Positions 43,331-55,412 of a DNA stretch of 64,000 nt are shown piece by piece. The stretch is from NCBI GenBank assembly GCA_016212085.1, contig JACRHL010000019.1, positions 124,001 to 188,000 on the forward strand, given 5' to 3'. Under the pieces are notes generated by a model. It was not told the origin of the DNA and did no database searches. It was given only the letters and a program-made list of their open reading frames with translations. The translations under genes were made by a program, and so were the position numbers. How positions within the stretch are numbered: position 1 is the first letter of the stretch; the number at the start of each line of letters is the position of its first letter. The DNA comes from Nitrospirota bacterium. Its GTDB lineage: Bacteria > Nitrospirota > JACRHL01.

Positions 43331-43350
43331 TTGGTCGTGATTGCGACCAG
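43331..43350 (+). promoter_or_regulatory. Inverted repeat upstream of the NYN gene
   Basis: TGGTCG and CGACCA face each other across TGATTG at about 43331-43350, 10 bp after a TAAAAT -10-like hexamer (43320-43325) and about 40 bp before the NYN start. It could be an operator or a leader hairpin. No -35 hexamer is convincing. Confidence 0.4.
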
Positions 43351-43389
43351 CATTATCCCGGAACCCCGGGGCAATTACATGGAGGCTGT

Positions 43390-44001
43390 ATGAGAAAACC
43401 CCACCAGACAGCGGTTCTTATTGATGGAACCGCCCTGTATTTCCGAACAAAACAAGAACGGGGGGAGCGCTTGGATTACGCAGCGCTGGATCGGCACTTG
43501 CGTCAGAAATCCGGCGCAGAAGCTTTCCAGCCTGCGATTTTTTTCACCTCCTTCGATCCGGCCAACGAAGGCCAAACAAAATTCCACAATTTTCTCCGGA
43601 CACAACTTGGATGGCGTACCGAGGAAAGCCCCGTTTGGGAAGCTGACCCTGCGCTCAAAGATGCACCGGGTGATAGATCGGAGCGGCACAACGAGTTTAT
43701 CCGGTTCGACGCTCCGATTTCGTTTGCACTCGGACGGCTTGTCGAAAGTCGATCACGGATCGTCGTCCTAACAGATTCCTACGGTGTTCAGTCGTCTATG
43801 ACTGCGGCCTCAACCTACGGAAATGTCAAGGTAACCCTAGCATTTTTTGGTCGCCAACTCGACCCTAGGTGGCTTTCGGTTTTTAGACGGTCGAACAACC
43901 CGGTCGAATTTTGGGATTTGGACGATGCAAGCGCAGAATTGTTTGGACGGGAAGAAATCTCGGCAGAAATGTTGGGATCGGCGCTGTCTCATCTGCGCTA
44001 A
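43390..44001 (+). CDS. NYN-domain (PIN-like) putative ribonuclease
   Basis: 203-residue protein with the NYN nuclease signature A-V-L-I-D12-G-T-A-L-Y-F at the N terminus, a central S-R-I-V-V-L-T-D-S-Y-G strand-helix with a second acidic residue, and W-D-L-D-D-A near the C terminus. NYN proteins (LabA/DUF88, Limkain-like) are metal-dependent RNases. Base composition is clearly lower in GC than the flanks (A/T in wobble positions), indicating foreign origin. A GGAGG site lies 4 bp before ATG 43390; in-frame ATG 43324 is an alternative. It lies inside the repeat-bracketed island with a phage relic. Confidence 0.78.
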   Translation: MRKPHQTAVLIDGTALYFRTKQERGERLDYAALDRHLRQKSGAEAFQPAIFFTSFDPANEGQTKFHNFLRTQLGWRTEESPVWEADPALKDAPGDRSERHNEFIRFDAPISFALGRLVESRSRIVVLTDSYGVQSSMTAASTYGNVKVTLAFFGRQLDPRWLSVFRRSNNPVEFWDLDDASAELFGREEISAEMLGSALSHLR

Positions 44002-44118
44002 CGATACCGTTCAATAAGAAGGATAGGCGGCGATACCGCCGTCTATTCCCCGCACAGTACACGGTGTGCTGTGCAACTAAAATCGGGCATCCGCCCGGGA
44101 ATGATTGGAGAAAATGAA

Positions 44119-44343
44119 ATGACTACCGAAGACGAACCGGACAGGTTTTTTTCCGACATCCAACGCTTGGGTTTCGAGGTTAGCCACTTGCAAGGGCAAG
44201 GAGAGCTTTTGCTCTCCCACAGTGAAGGGGGTTGTGAGGCTAAATTTAAACTCACCAACCCGAACTGTTGCGAAGCATGCAAGGAAATTGCGTTGGCGAT
44301 TCGCGATATAACATCGAAACATCGACACAAGCGAGAGGCTTGA
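44119..44343 (+). CDS. Small hypothetical protein in the NYN island
   Basis: 74-residue acidic protein (T-T-E-D-E-P-D-R-F-F-S-D-I-Q-R-L-G-F-E-V) with a C-terminal N-C-C-E-A-C-K motif. I do not recognise a family. GGAG (44106-44109) lies 9 bp before ATG 44119; in-frame ATG 44101 is possible. Like the NYN gene it is lower in GC than the chromosome and follows it by 117 bp, so the two may have arrived together. Confidence 0.5.
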   Translation: MTTEDEPDRFFSDIQRLGFEVSHLQGQGELLLSHSEGGCEAKFKLTNPNCCEACKEIALAIRDITSKHRHKREA

Positions 44344-44438
44344 GGCTTGAGGGCGGCAGGAAGTTCATAGAGGGCAGCCTGCCGCCCTCCCCTTGCTGGG
44401 TAATCCCCCCTGAAATGAGTGGTGATCAGAAGTAGCCC

Positions 44439-44526
44439 GTAGGCTGGGCAGAGCCCCGCGAAGCCCAGCATCCACCCGGCCCCCGCCGTGGGGCGTTGGG
44501 CTTCATTGCATTCAGCACCAACCTAC
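44439..44526 (+). repeat. Palindromic repeat C, copy 2
   Basis: 88-bp unit in the same orientation as copy 1: left GTAGGCTGGG, right ACCAACCTAC, internal GCGAAGCCCAGC and GTTGGGCTTCAT. It is more diverged than copy 1. Together the two copies bracket 43042-44438. Confidence 0.7.
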
Positions 44527-44569
44527 ATCCGCCGGGTGGCCATCGAGCCGACCCGTCCCTGTATCTCTC

Positions 44570-44817
44570 TTGACGTGGCATAACAACCCGTTGCCATCCA
44601 ATTCACGCCCCTGGACCGTCTCGCGTTCCGATCCCCCCGCCACCCATCATGGCACCGCCACGCCCCTTGGAAGCCGAGACGCTCCAACGGAGGCAATGCA
44701 GCAAATAATGCATCATGGCACCGCCATGCCGCGTGGAAGCCGAGACCTATCATGGCGATAGGATAGGGTTCGAATACCCCCTGCGCGGCAATCGGGGGCG
44801 CGCGGCGGGTAACGGGG

Positions 44818-44824
<7 letters not shown>
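44570..44824 (+). mobile_element. Decayed MITE family A remnant and direct repeat
   Basis: 44740-44824 aligns with the right half of MITE family A: CGAGACCTATC-ATGGC-GATAGG, GGGTTCGAATACCCC, GCAATCGGGGGCGCGC and a degenerate right end GGTAACGGGGTTACCCC. The left half is not recognisable. Upstream, TCATGGCACCGCCACGCC and TCATGGCACCGCCATGCC, each followed by GTGGAAGCCGAGAC-like sequence, form a 70-80 bp direct repeat. The degenerate right end overlaps the clpB stop codon (44818-44820). Confidence 0.5.
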
Positions 44825-47394
<2,570 letters not shown>

Positions 47395-47527
47395 GGCTCC
47401 CCTTTCGGCATCCCTATGGTGGCGGAAACCGGGCCATCATGGCGCCGGCAGCCCGCGCGACTCAAAACCTTTGTTTAACCACCACGGGCGGCAGCGCAAG
47501 GGGATGCGCCGGACGGGGGATACGAAA

Positions 47528-47574
47528 CCGCCGGCCTCCCGCCCGCCATAATGAGGCGGGCGGGAGGCCGGCGG
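47528..47574 (-). terminator. Perfect 20-bp hairpin between hsp20 and clpB
   Basis: CCGCCGGCCTCCCGCCCGCC (47528-47547), loop ATAATGA, and its exact complement (47555-47574). On the minus strand it is followed by TTTCG, a weak U-tract. It probably terminates or stabilises the hsp20 transcript and separates it from clpB. No gene is seen in the rest of the 260-bp gap. Confidence 0.65.
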
Positions 47575-47654
47575 TCCGGCTCTCCCCAGCCATTTTTCCC
47601 TGGGGAACGCCGTTGGCGGTCAAGGGTTCCGCGCGGCGGGTTTTGGCCCTTCCG

Positions 47655-48155
47655 TCAGGCGGCCTTCACCTCGATCCTGCGGACCTCGCCCTCCGCCGCC
47701 TTGGCCTTGGGCATGGTGATGGTGAGCACGCCCTTGCGGAAGCTGGCGGCCACCTTGCCCGCCTCCACCTCCGCCGGCAGCGGGATCATGCGGCGGAACG
47801 CGCCGTAGTAGCGCTCGCCGTGGTAGGCGCCCTCCCTGGTCTCCGCCATCTCGGTCTTCTTCTCACCCTTGATGGTGAGGGTGTCCCCGCTCAGGGTCAC
47901 CTCGATGTCCTTCTCGTCCATGCCCGGCAGTTCCACGGTCACCCTCACCTGGGTGTCGGTCTCCGCCACGTCGGTGCGTGGCGAGAAGCCGCCCTGCCAG
48001 GACTCGGGCCAGCCCGTGGGCACCAGCGGGAAGCCCCGCCAGAACTCGTCGAACAGGCGGTTCATCTCCCGTTGCAGGGACACGAACGGGTGCGCCTCCT
48101 CGCGGCGCACCGGAACCTCCTTGCCTCCAAGGCGCATCATGTCGCGAATGGCCAT
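47655..48155 (-). CDS. Small heat-shock protein, Hsp20/alpha-crystallin family
   Basis: ATP-independent holdase chaperone of 166 residues. N-terminal arm F-V-S-L-Q-R-E-M-N-R-L-F-D-E-F; alpha-crystallin domain with V-T-V-E-L-P-G-M-D-E-K-D-I-E-V, G-E-R-Y-Y-G-A-F-R-R and A-S-F-R-K-G-V-L-T-I-T-M-P-K; a basic tail. ATG 48155 follows GGAGGTG with ideal spacing; the longer upstream frame is not family-like. It lies upstream of clpB on the same strand, matching their shared role in aggregate handling. Confidence 0.95.
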   Translation of the reverse strand: MAIRDMMRLGGKEVPVRREEAHPFVSLQREMNRLFDEFWRGFPLVPTGWPESWQGGFSPRTDVAETDTQVRVTVELPGMDEKDIEVTLSGDTLTIKGEKKTEMAETREGAYHGERYYGAFRRMIPLPAEVEAGKVAASFRKGVLTITMPKAKAAEGEVRRIEVKAA

Positions 48156-48382
48156 GGTCAACACCTCCTTCCCGATCAATGGGCCGTGGCGCGCCCCTTT
48201 CCCCATCCCGGCCCGGCTGGCGGAAATGTGTCCCCCGGCGCGGCCGGAGATGGGGTTCGCCCGCCACGGCGAAACAGCCCCGCCCACTCTTCTTTTTTAG
48301 CACCGCGAGCGGGCGCCGCCAATGCCAAAAGGCATCGATTTTTTTGGCGCCGCCGGCGCGGCCGGGGGGAGGATCGGGAAGA

Positions 48383-49393
48383 TCAGCCGGCGCGGGACAG
48401 GGCGCGGGCGGCCACGTCGGCCAGGGCGGCCAGGTGGTCGGGGCGGGTGTTCAGGGCGGGGATGTAGCGCAACCGCCCGCCCCCCTCCAGGGCGAAGGCG
48501 CGGGCGCAGCCCATGGCGATCTCCTCCAGCGTCTCCAGGCAGTCGGCGGCAAAGCCGGGGCAGACCACGTCCACGGCCTGCACCCCGTCCCCGGCCAGCC
48601 GGTCCAGGGTGGCGTCCGTATAGGGCTGCAACCACTCCTCGGGCCCGAAGCGCGACTGGAAGGTGAGGGTCCAGTCGCGCTCGGCAAGCCCCAGGCGCCC
48701 CGCCAGCGCCAGCGCGGTGGCCTGGCACTGGCCGAAGTAGGGGTCGCCCTTGGCGTCCCGGTAGCGCAGCGGCGTGCCGTGGAAGGAGATCAAGAGGTGC
48801 CCGCCCCGCCCGCCGCGCTCCCAGGCCTCGCGCACGCTGTGCGCCAGGGCGGCCAGGTAGCCGGGGTGATCGTGGTAGTCCGCCACCATCTCCCACGCCG
48901 GGCAGCCGGGCAGGCGCCGGGTGGCGGCCTTGAGGGCGTCCTCCACGCTCAGGGTGGTGGCGATGGAATACTGGGGGAACAGGGGCACCACCACCACCCG
49001 CGCGCAGCCCCGGTCACGCAGGTCCGTCAGGGCGTGGGCGATGGAGGGGTTGCCGTAGCGCATGCCCAGGGCCACCGGCGCGTCGCTGCCCCGGCCGCGC
49101 AGCACGGCGGCCACGCCCGCCGCCTGGGCCCGGCCGATGGCGAGCAGCGGCGCGCCCGCCTCGGTCCAGACCTTGCGGTAGAGGGCGGCGGAGCGCGCCG
49201 GACGGGTGCGCAGGATGATGCCGTGCAGGATGGGCAGCCACAGCCAGCGCGGCAGGTCCACCACCCTGGGGTCCGCCAGGAACTCGCGCAGATAGGCCTT
49301 GAGGGCCGCCGGGGTGGGGGCCTCCGGCGTGCCCAGGTTCACCAGCAGCACGCCGTCCGGCGCGCCGCGGGACGGGGGGGGGGAGTCGGGCAT
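48383..49393 (-). CDS. hemH: Ferrochelatase
   Basis: Inserts Fe2+ into protoporphyrin IX, last step of protoheme synthesis. The 336 residues contain L-V-N-L-G-T-P-E-A-P near the start, L-G-M-R-Y-G-N-P-S-I, the active-site His in L-L-I-S-F-H-G-T-P-L-R-Y and W-L-Q-P-Y-T, typical of HemH. No C-terminal 2Fe-2S cysteine motif. Last gene of the minus-strand run starting at ribBA, 25 bp after purS. Confidence 0.96.
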   Translation of the reverse strand: MPDSPPPSRGAPDGVLLVNLGTPEAPTPAALKAYLREFLADPRVVDLPRWLWLPILHGIILRTRPARSAALYRKVWTEAGAPLLAIGRAQAAGVAAVLRGRGSDAPVALGMRYGNPSIAHALTDLRDRGCARVVVVPLFPQYSIATTLSVEDALKAATRRLPGCPAWEMVADYHDHPGYLAALAHSVREAWERGGRGGHLLISFHGTPLRYRDAKGDPYFGQCQATALALAGRLGLAERDWTLTFQSRFGPEEWLQPYTDATLDRLAGDGVQAVDVVCPGFAADCLETLEEIAMGCARAFALEGGGRLRYIPALNTRPDHLAALADVAARALSRAG

Positions 49394-49418
49394 GGCGGGG
49401 GCGGGGCGCCGCCCGCCG

Positions 49419-49658
49419 TCAGGCGATCTCGATGGCGTAGTTCTCGATGACCGGGTTGGCCAGCAGCTCCTGGCACATGGCCTCCAGGTCCTTTTTGGCC
49501 TTGTCCGGGTCGGCGCCGTTCAGGTCCATCTCGATGAGCTTGCCCACGCGCACGTTGTCCACGCCCGCGTAGCCCAGGTTGTGGAGGGCGTGCAGGATGG
49601 CCTTGCCCTGGGGCTCAAGCACCCCGTGCTTGAAGGTGACGGTGACCTTGGCTTTCAT
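49419..49658 (-). CDS. purS: Phosphoribosylformylglycinamidine synthase subunit PurS
   Basis: 79-residue small subunit bridging PurL and PurQ in the multi-subunit FGAM synthetase. The sequence K-A-K-V-T-V-T-F-K-H-G-V-L-E-P-Q-G and V-D-N-V-R-V-G-K-L-I-E-M-D-L matches the family. Its presence means that a short PurL plus PurQ should exist elsewhere, unlike the single long PurL of most beta/gammaproteobacteria. Normally purQ follows; here hemH does. Confidence 0.94.
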   Translation of the reverse strand: MKAKVTVTFKHGVLEPQGKAILHALHNLGYAGVDNVRVGKLIEMDLNGADPDKAKKDLEAMCQELLANPVIENYAIEIA

Positions 49659-49689
49659 GATTATTACTCCTTAAGTTCCGCGCGGCCCC

Positions 49690-50397
49690 TTACGCTTCGC
49701 AGATGCGGCGGGCGACCTCGGCATACGCCTCCTCGATTCCGCCCAGGTCGCGGCGGAAGCGGTCCTTGTCCATCTTTTCGTTGGTGGCCATGTCCCACAG
49801 GCGGCAGGTGTCGGGGCAGATCTCGTCGCCCAGCAGCACCCGGCCATGGTACAGGCCGTACTCCACCTTGAAGTCCACCAGCCGGATGCCGCGCTCGGCG
49901 AAGAAGGCGGTGAGCAGGCCGTTCACCTTGCGGGTGGTCTCGCGCATGGTGTGCAGCTGCTCCGGGGTGGCCAGGTTCAGCATGAAGATGTGCTCGTCGC
50001 ACAGCATCGGGTCGCCCAGCGCGTCGGACTTGTAATAGGTTTCCACGATGGGGCGGGACAGCACGGTGCCCTCGTCCTGGCCGATGCGCTTGGCCAGGGA
50101 GCCGGCGGCCACGTTGCGGCCGATCATCTCGACCTTGATGATGTTCAGCCGCTTGCAGAGCATCTCGCGGTCGTTCAGGCGCTCCACGAAGTGGGTGTCG
50201 ATGCCGTGGTCCATGAGCATCCTGAACAGCCGCTCGCTGATCCGGTTGTTCATGATGCCCTTGGACGGGATGATGCCCTTCTTCTTGCCGTCGAAGGCGG
50301 TGGCCTCGTCCTTGAAGTACTGGATCACCTGGTCCGGGTTGTCGGTGGTGTAGAGGATCTTGGCCTTGCCCTCGTAGATCTTGTCGCGCTTTTCCAT
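49690..50397 (-). CDS. purC: SAICAR synthetase PurC
   Basis: Phosphoribosylaminoimidazole-succinocarboxamide synthase, joining aspartate to CAIR in purine synthesis. 235 residues: K-I-Y-E-G-K-A-K-I-L-Y at the N terminus, P-S-K-G-I-M-N-N, V-E-M-I-G-R-N-V-A-A-G-S-L and L-V-D-F-K-V-E-Y-G. The start ATG 50397 is 39 bp after the purB stop; purB performs a later step (SAICAR cleavage), so pairing is functional. Confidence 0.97.
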   Translation of the reverse strand: MEKRDKIYEGKAKILYTTDNPDQVIQYFKDEATAFDGKKKGIIPSKGIMNNRISERLFRMLMDHGIDTHFVERLNDREMLCKRLNIIKVEMIGRNVAAGSLAKRIGQDEGTVLSRPIVETYYKSDALGDPMLCDEHIFMLNLATPEQLHTMRETTRKVNGLLTAFFAERGIRLVDFKVEYGLYHGRVLLGDEICPDTCRLWDMATNEKMDKDRFRRDLGGIEEAYAEVARRICEA

Positions 50398-50436
50398 TGG
50401 GTTCCCTAAAGCTCCGCAAAGCCGTTCAAGGCAGAA

Positions 50437-51735
<1,299 letters not shown>

Positions 51736-51767
51736 GGTCCGTTGCCGTCGTGATGCGGGGGGGGGGG

Positions 51768-52211
51768 TCAGGAGACCTTGGTGGACAGATTCTCGCCGCC
51801 GGTGACCCGCGCCGCCTCCTCCCGGGCCACCCGGTCCAGGATGCCGTTCACGAAGCGGCCCGACTCCTCGCCGCCGAAGGCCTTGGCCATCTCCACCGCC
51901 TCGTCCAGGGTGACGCGCACCGGCACGTCGTCCACATAGAACATCTCGCACACGGCCAGGCGCAGCAGGTTGCGGTCCACCCGGCTCATGCGGTCCATGG
52001 TCCAGTTTTCCGCATAGCGGGCGATCACCTGGTCCAGCTCCTCCTGGTGGGCGCGCACCAGGTTGGCCAGGTCCAGGGCGTAGCGGCGCGCCGGCTCCGG
52101 CGCCTCGCTCACGTCCCAGAAGGCGGCCAGGGCCGTCTCGGACAGGGGGGTACGGTCCTGGGCGAAGAGGAGTTGCAGGGCGCTCTCGCGTGCCTGTCGG
52201 CGGATTCCCAT
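51768..52211 (-). CDS. nusB: Transcription antitermination factor NusB
   Basis: RNA-binding all-helical protein that joins NusE on boxA RNA in rRNA antitermination. 147 residues starting M-G-I-R-R-Q-A-R-E-S-A-L-Q-L-L-F-A, with L-R-L-A-V-C-E-M-F-Y and V-T-L-D-E-A-V-E-M-A-K-A-F-G-G-E-E-S-G-R-F-V-N-G-I-L-D typical. ribH-nusB is a common arrangement. Confidence 0.96.
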   Translation of the reverse strand: MGIRRQARESALQLLFAQDRTPLSETALAAFWDVSEAPEPARRYALDLANLVRAHQEELDQVIARYAENWTMDRMSRVDRNLLRLAVCEMFYVDDVPVRVTLDEAVEMAKAFGGEESGRFVNGILDRVAREEAARVTGGENLSTKVS

Positions 52212-52245
52212 CAGGAACGGAACCTTGCTTCTTTAGGAAAAAACG

Positions 52246-52707
52246 TTACAGGGCGCGGAACAGGTTGACCATCTCCACGGCGCCGCGCGCCGCGTCGAAG
52301 CCCTTGTTGCCCGCCTTGGTGCCGGCGCGCTCCACCGCCTGCTCGATGGTGTCGGTGGTGAGCACCGCGTTGATCACCGGCAGGCCGCTCTCCATGGACA
52401 CCTGGGCCAGCCCCTTGGTGACCTCGTTCGCCACGTGGTCGAAGTGGGGGGTGCTGCCGCGGATCACCGCCCCCAGGCCGATGATGGCGTCATAGTTGCC
52501 GGATGCGGCCATGCGCTTGGCGGTCACCGGCATCTCGAAGGCGCCCGGCACGCGCACCACGGTGATGTCGGCATCGGCCACGCCGCTGCGGATGAGCCCG
52601 TCCAGGCAGCCCTCCAGCAGGCGCTCGGTGATCAGGCTGTTGAAGCGCGACACCAGCAAGCCGTAGCGGCCGGTCCCGGTCAGCTTGCCCTCGACGATTT
52701 TCGGCAT
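52246..52707 (-). CDS. ribH: 6,7-dimethyl-8-ribityllumazine synthase
   Basis: Penultimate riboflavin enzyme, forming lumazine from the RibBA-derived butanone phosphate. 153 residues with [19 protein letters not shown], and [16 protein letters not shown] containing the catalytic His. Lies 19 bp downstream of ribBA, whose product it uses. Confidence 0.96.
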   Translation of the reverse strand: MPKIVEGKLTGTGRYGLLVSRFNSLITERLLEGCLDGLIRSGVADADITVVRVPGAFEMPVTAKRMAASGNYDAIIGLGAVIRGSTPHFDHVANEVTKGLAQVSMESGLPVINAVLTTDTIEQAVERAGTKAGNKGFDAARGAVEMVNLFRAL

Positions 52708-52726
52708 GCGGCGGCTCCCTTGTGGG

Positions 52727-53938
52727 CTAAACCTTGTTGAGCAGGTGCCCGAGCTTGTGTTTCTTGGCGGACAGGTACTTGCGGTTGTCGTCGCCGGGGG
52801 CGATCTCCACCGGCACCCGTTCCACCACCTCCAGCTTGTAGGCCCCCAGCCCCACGATCTTGCGCGGGTTGTTGGTCATCAGGCGGATCTTGCGCAGGCC
52901 CAGGTCCATGAGGATCTGCGCCCCCACCCCGTAGTCGCGCAGGTCGGGCTTGAAGCCCAGCTTCTCGTTGGCCTCCACCGTGTCCATCCCCTCGTCCTGC
53001 AGGGCGTAGGCGCGGATCTTGTTGGCAAGGCCGATGCCGCGCCCCTCCTGCTGCATGTACAGGATGACGCCGGTGCCATACTCCTCGATGGCGCGCATGG
53101 CGTAGCGCAGCTGGGCCTGGCAGTCGCAGCGCTGGCTGGAGAACACGTCGCCGGTCAGGCAGCCGGAGTGCACCCGCACCAGGGGCGTGCCGTGGCTGAT
53201 GTCGCCCTTCACCAGGGCCACGTGGTTGTCGTGGTCGATCTCGTTCTCGTAGACGATGGCGGTGAACTCGCCGAAGTCGGTGGGCAGCTTGGCGGTGGCG
53301 CAGCGCTTCACCAGGGTTTCGTTCTGGATGCGGTAGGCGATCAGGTCCTTGATGGTGACCAGCGGCAGGCCGTGCCGCCTGGCGTAGGGGAGCAGGTCGG
53401 GCACGCGGGCCATGGTGCCGTCGTCCTTCATGATCTCGCAGATCGCCCCGGCGGGCACCTTGCCCGCCAGCCGCGCCAGGTCCACCGAGCCCTCGGTCTG
53501 GCCGGCGCGGCGCAGCACGCCGCCCTTCACCGCCTTGAGCGGGAACACGTGGCCGGGGCGCACCAGGTCGTAGGGCAGGCAGTCGGGGTCGGCGGCCTTC
53601 TTGATGGTGACCGCCCGGTCGTGGGCGGAGATGCCGGTGGTCACCCCCTCGCGCGCCTCGATGGAGACGGTGAAGGCGGTGCTGTAGGGCGAGGTGTTGA
53701 CGCTGGCCATGGGCGGCAGTTGCAGGCGCTCCACCTGCGCCTCCTCCAGGCTCAGGCAGATCAGCCCGCGCCCCTCGCGCGCCATGAAGTTGACCGCCTC
53801 CGCGGTGACATCCTGGGCGGCCATCACCAGGTCGCCCTCGTTCTCCCGGTCCTCGTCGTCCACCAGGATGACCATGCGGCCCTGGCGGATGGCCTCGATG
53901 GCCTCGGGGATGGTGTTGAAGGGTGACGGATCGCTCAC
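52727..53938 (-). CDS. ribBA: Bifunctional 3,4-DHBP synthase / GTP cyclohydrolase II
   Basis: Supplies both riboflavin precursors. The N-terminal half (about 1-205) is dihydroxybutanone-phosphate synthase: [11 protein letters not shown]. The C-terminal half is GTP cyclohydrolase II with zinc cysteines in [17 protein letters not shown] and Q-Q-E-G-R-G-I-G-L. 403 residues, both sites apparently intact. It heads the minus-strand run; no FMN riboswitch (RFN element) is visible in the 148 bp before the mobile element at 54087-54240. Confidence 0.96.
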   Translation of the reverse strand: MSDPSPFNTIPEAIEAIRQGRMVILVDDEDRENEGDLVMAAQDVTAEAVNFMAREGRGLICLSLEEAQVERLQLPPMASVNTSPYSTAFTVSIEAREGVTTGISAHDRAVTIKKAADPDCLPYDLVRPGHVFPLKAVKGGVLRRAGQTEGSVDLARLAGKVPAGAICEIMKDDGTMARVPDLLPYARRHGLPLVTIKDLIAYRIQNETLVKRCATAKLPTDFGEFTAIVYENEIDHDNHVALVKGDISHGTPLVRVHSGCLTGDVFSSQRCDCQAQLRYAMRAIEEYGTGVILYMQQEGRGIGLANKIRAYALQDEGMDTVEANEKLGFKPDLRDYGVGAQILMDLGLRKIRLMTNNPRKIVGLGAYKLEVVERVPVEIAPGDDNRKYLSAKKHKLGHLLNKV

Positions 53939-54086
53939 GGGATGTGGGGCACCGGAAAAAACGGGGTCAATGAACCGGGGGACTCGTACCGAACTGGTAA
54001 TTATCGGCCGCGCGCGCCGGCGCTGTCAAACCGGGGCCGCCGCAAGCCGGCCACGCGGGGGTCGCGGGGAACATGCCGGCACATCC

Positions 54087-54240
54087 GGGCACCTCTGGGC
54101 ACCTCTATTAACCTGCTGCGCGCCCCGATTGCTGCGTTGGGCGGTGCTCGAACCCTCGCCTATCACCATGATATGTCTTGGGTTCTGCGCTTAAGTCCGC
54201 CTTGCACTCATGGCGCTCGCGACGGTTATTAGAGGTACCC
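54087..54240 (-). mobile_element. MITE family A, copy 6 (inverted, duplicated end)
   Basis: Copy in opposite orientation to the others, 154 bp. Its plus-strand left end carries GGGCACCTCT twice in tandem (54087-54096 and 54097-54106). Taking the outer copy as the end gives a perfect target duplication ATCC (54083-54086 and 54241-54244). The other end reads GGTTATTAGAGGTACCC. The rest of the ribBA-DUF4388 gap has no visible gene. Confidence 0.9.
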
Positions 54241-54262
54241 ATCCCCGTGCCGGACGCGGGGT

Positions 54263-55189
54263 TTACGGCAGCGGCGCGCGGCCGAGGGCGGCCCACATGG
54301 CCACGCTGGCGCCCAGCGCCAGGGCGCCGGCCAGCCACCACAGGCGGGGCACCGCATGGCCCGCCGGGTGCGCCGCGTGCGCCGCATGCGCGTCCACGGC
54401 GGCGCAGGCGGCCGGCGGCATGCGCTGGACGCGGTTGATGCCGGCGGGCTGGGTGCCCGAAATGGGCTCCACCAGCGGCGCGTTGCCGGCGCGGGCGGGG
54501 CGCACCAGGCCCTGCCCCGCGTGCTGGGCCAGGATGCGGCAGGTCTCGAACAGCCCCATGGACAGGGCGCTCACCAGGGCGTTCACGTCGCGCAGGCCGT
54601 CCACCGCGTCGAGCACGGTGCGTTCGGCCTGGACCAGCGGCCGCGCGGGCCGCGCGTCATTCACCCGCTCGAACACCGCGTCGCCGCCGCCCACCACTTC
54701 GTGGATGGCGGGCCACTCGTCCACCCGGCGCGCCCCCTCCATGAGGATGAACTCCGTGTTCACGGGGGTGGTGTACTCGGCGTCGTAGTTCACCGGAACC
54801 CGCTCGAAGACATAGTCGCCGTCGTCCAGGAAGAACAGGTTGAGGGCGATCTCCTGGAGCTGGAACGACAGGGCGCGGGCGATGTCGGAATGGGTGACGA
54901 TGCCCATCTCCTCCAGCACCGCCCCCAGGTGGCGCGGCCGTTCCGCCTGCGTCGTCAGGGCCTTGGCCAGGGTCTCCCGGTCCAGGTAGCCCTGGCGCAC
55001 CAGGATCTCGCCCAGGCGCGGCGCGCCAAAGCCGCCGCAGTTGGCCTGCACCAGGCGGCCGTCCTCGAATCCCAGCACCCAGTCGCGCCCCTCGGCGCGC
55101 ACGGTGAGCCGGCCGCTCTTCCGTTGCAGGTGCAGCATCTGGATGATGTCGGCCGGGGTGAACTCCCGGAACGAACCCTTCAAGCCCAT
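54263..55189 (-). CDS. DUF4388-domain protein with C-terminal membrane helix
   Basis: 308 residues beginning M-G-L-K-G-S-F-R-E-F-T-P-A-D-I-I-Q-M-L-H-L-Q-R-K-S-G-R-L, the DUF4388 (PatA-N-like) signature found in two-component and gliding/pilus regulators. The middle (about 60-110) resembles the GspE/PilB N-terminal fold (L-G-E-I-L-V-R-Q-G-Y-L-D, L-G-A-V-L-E-E-M-G-I-V). A Pro/Ala/His linker leads to one C-terminal helix (about 283-303). It probably tethers a signalling domain to the inner membrane; a pilus link is inference. ATG 55189 is chosen at the domain start; in-frame ATG 55222 is an alternative. Confidence 0.75.
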   Translation of the reverse strand: MGLKGSFREFTPADIIQMLHLQRKSGRLTVRAEGRDWVLGFEDGRLVQANCGGFGAPRLGEILVRQGYLDRETLAKALTTQAERPRHLGAVLEEMGIVTHSDIARALSFQLQEIALNLFFLDDGDYVFERVPVNYDAEYTTPVNTEFILMEGARRVDEWPAIHEVVGGGDAVFERVNDARPARPLVQAERTVLDAVDGLRDVNALVSALSMGLFETCRILAQHAGQGLVRPARAGNAPLVEPISGTQPAGINRVQRMPPAACAAVDAHAAHAAHPAGHAVPRLWWLAGALALGASVAMWAALGRAPLP

Positions 55190-55412
55190 GGCTCCCTGGC
55201 TCCCTAAGGCGGCGGGCGGCAAGTCGCCCCCGCCCCCCCGTTATCGGCGTGCCCCGGGCGCATATTAAATATAGGCGCCAATCCCGCGCGCCGCCCGCCC
55301 GCCGCCGGGGCGCCCTTGACACCCGGCCGGGCGGACGCAAGAATCCCCCTCACGCCCGCTTTTCCCTTACTTTGTGCCCGCCACCGCGCGCCGCCAGCAA
55401 GAAAGGCCCCCC

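Noticed and set aside
53939-54086. FMN riboswitch upstream of ribBA
   Set aside because: The conserved RFN helices and loops are not visible in the 148 bp available before the mobile element.
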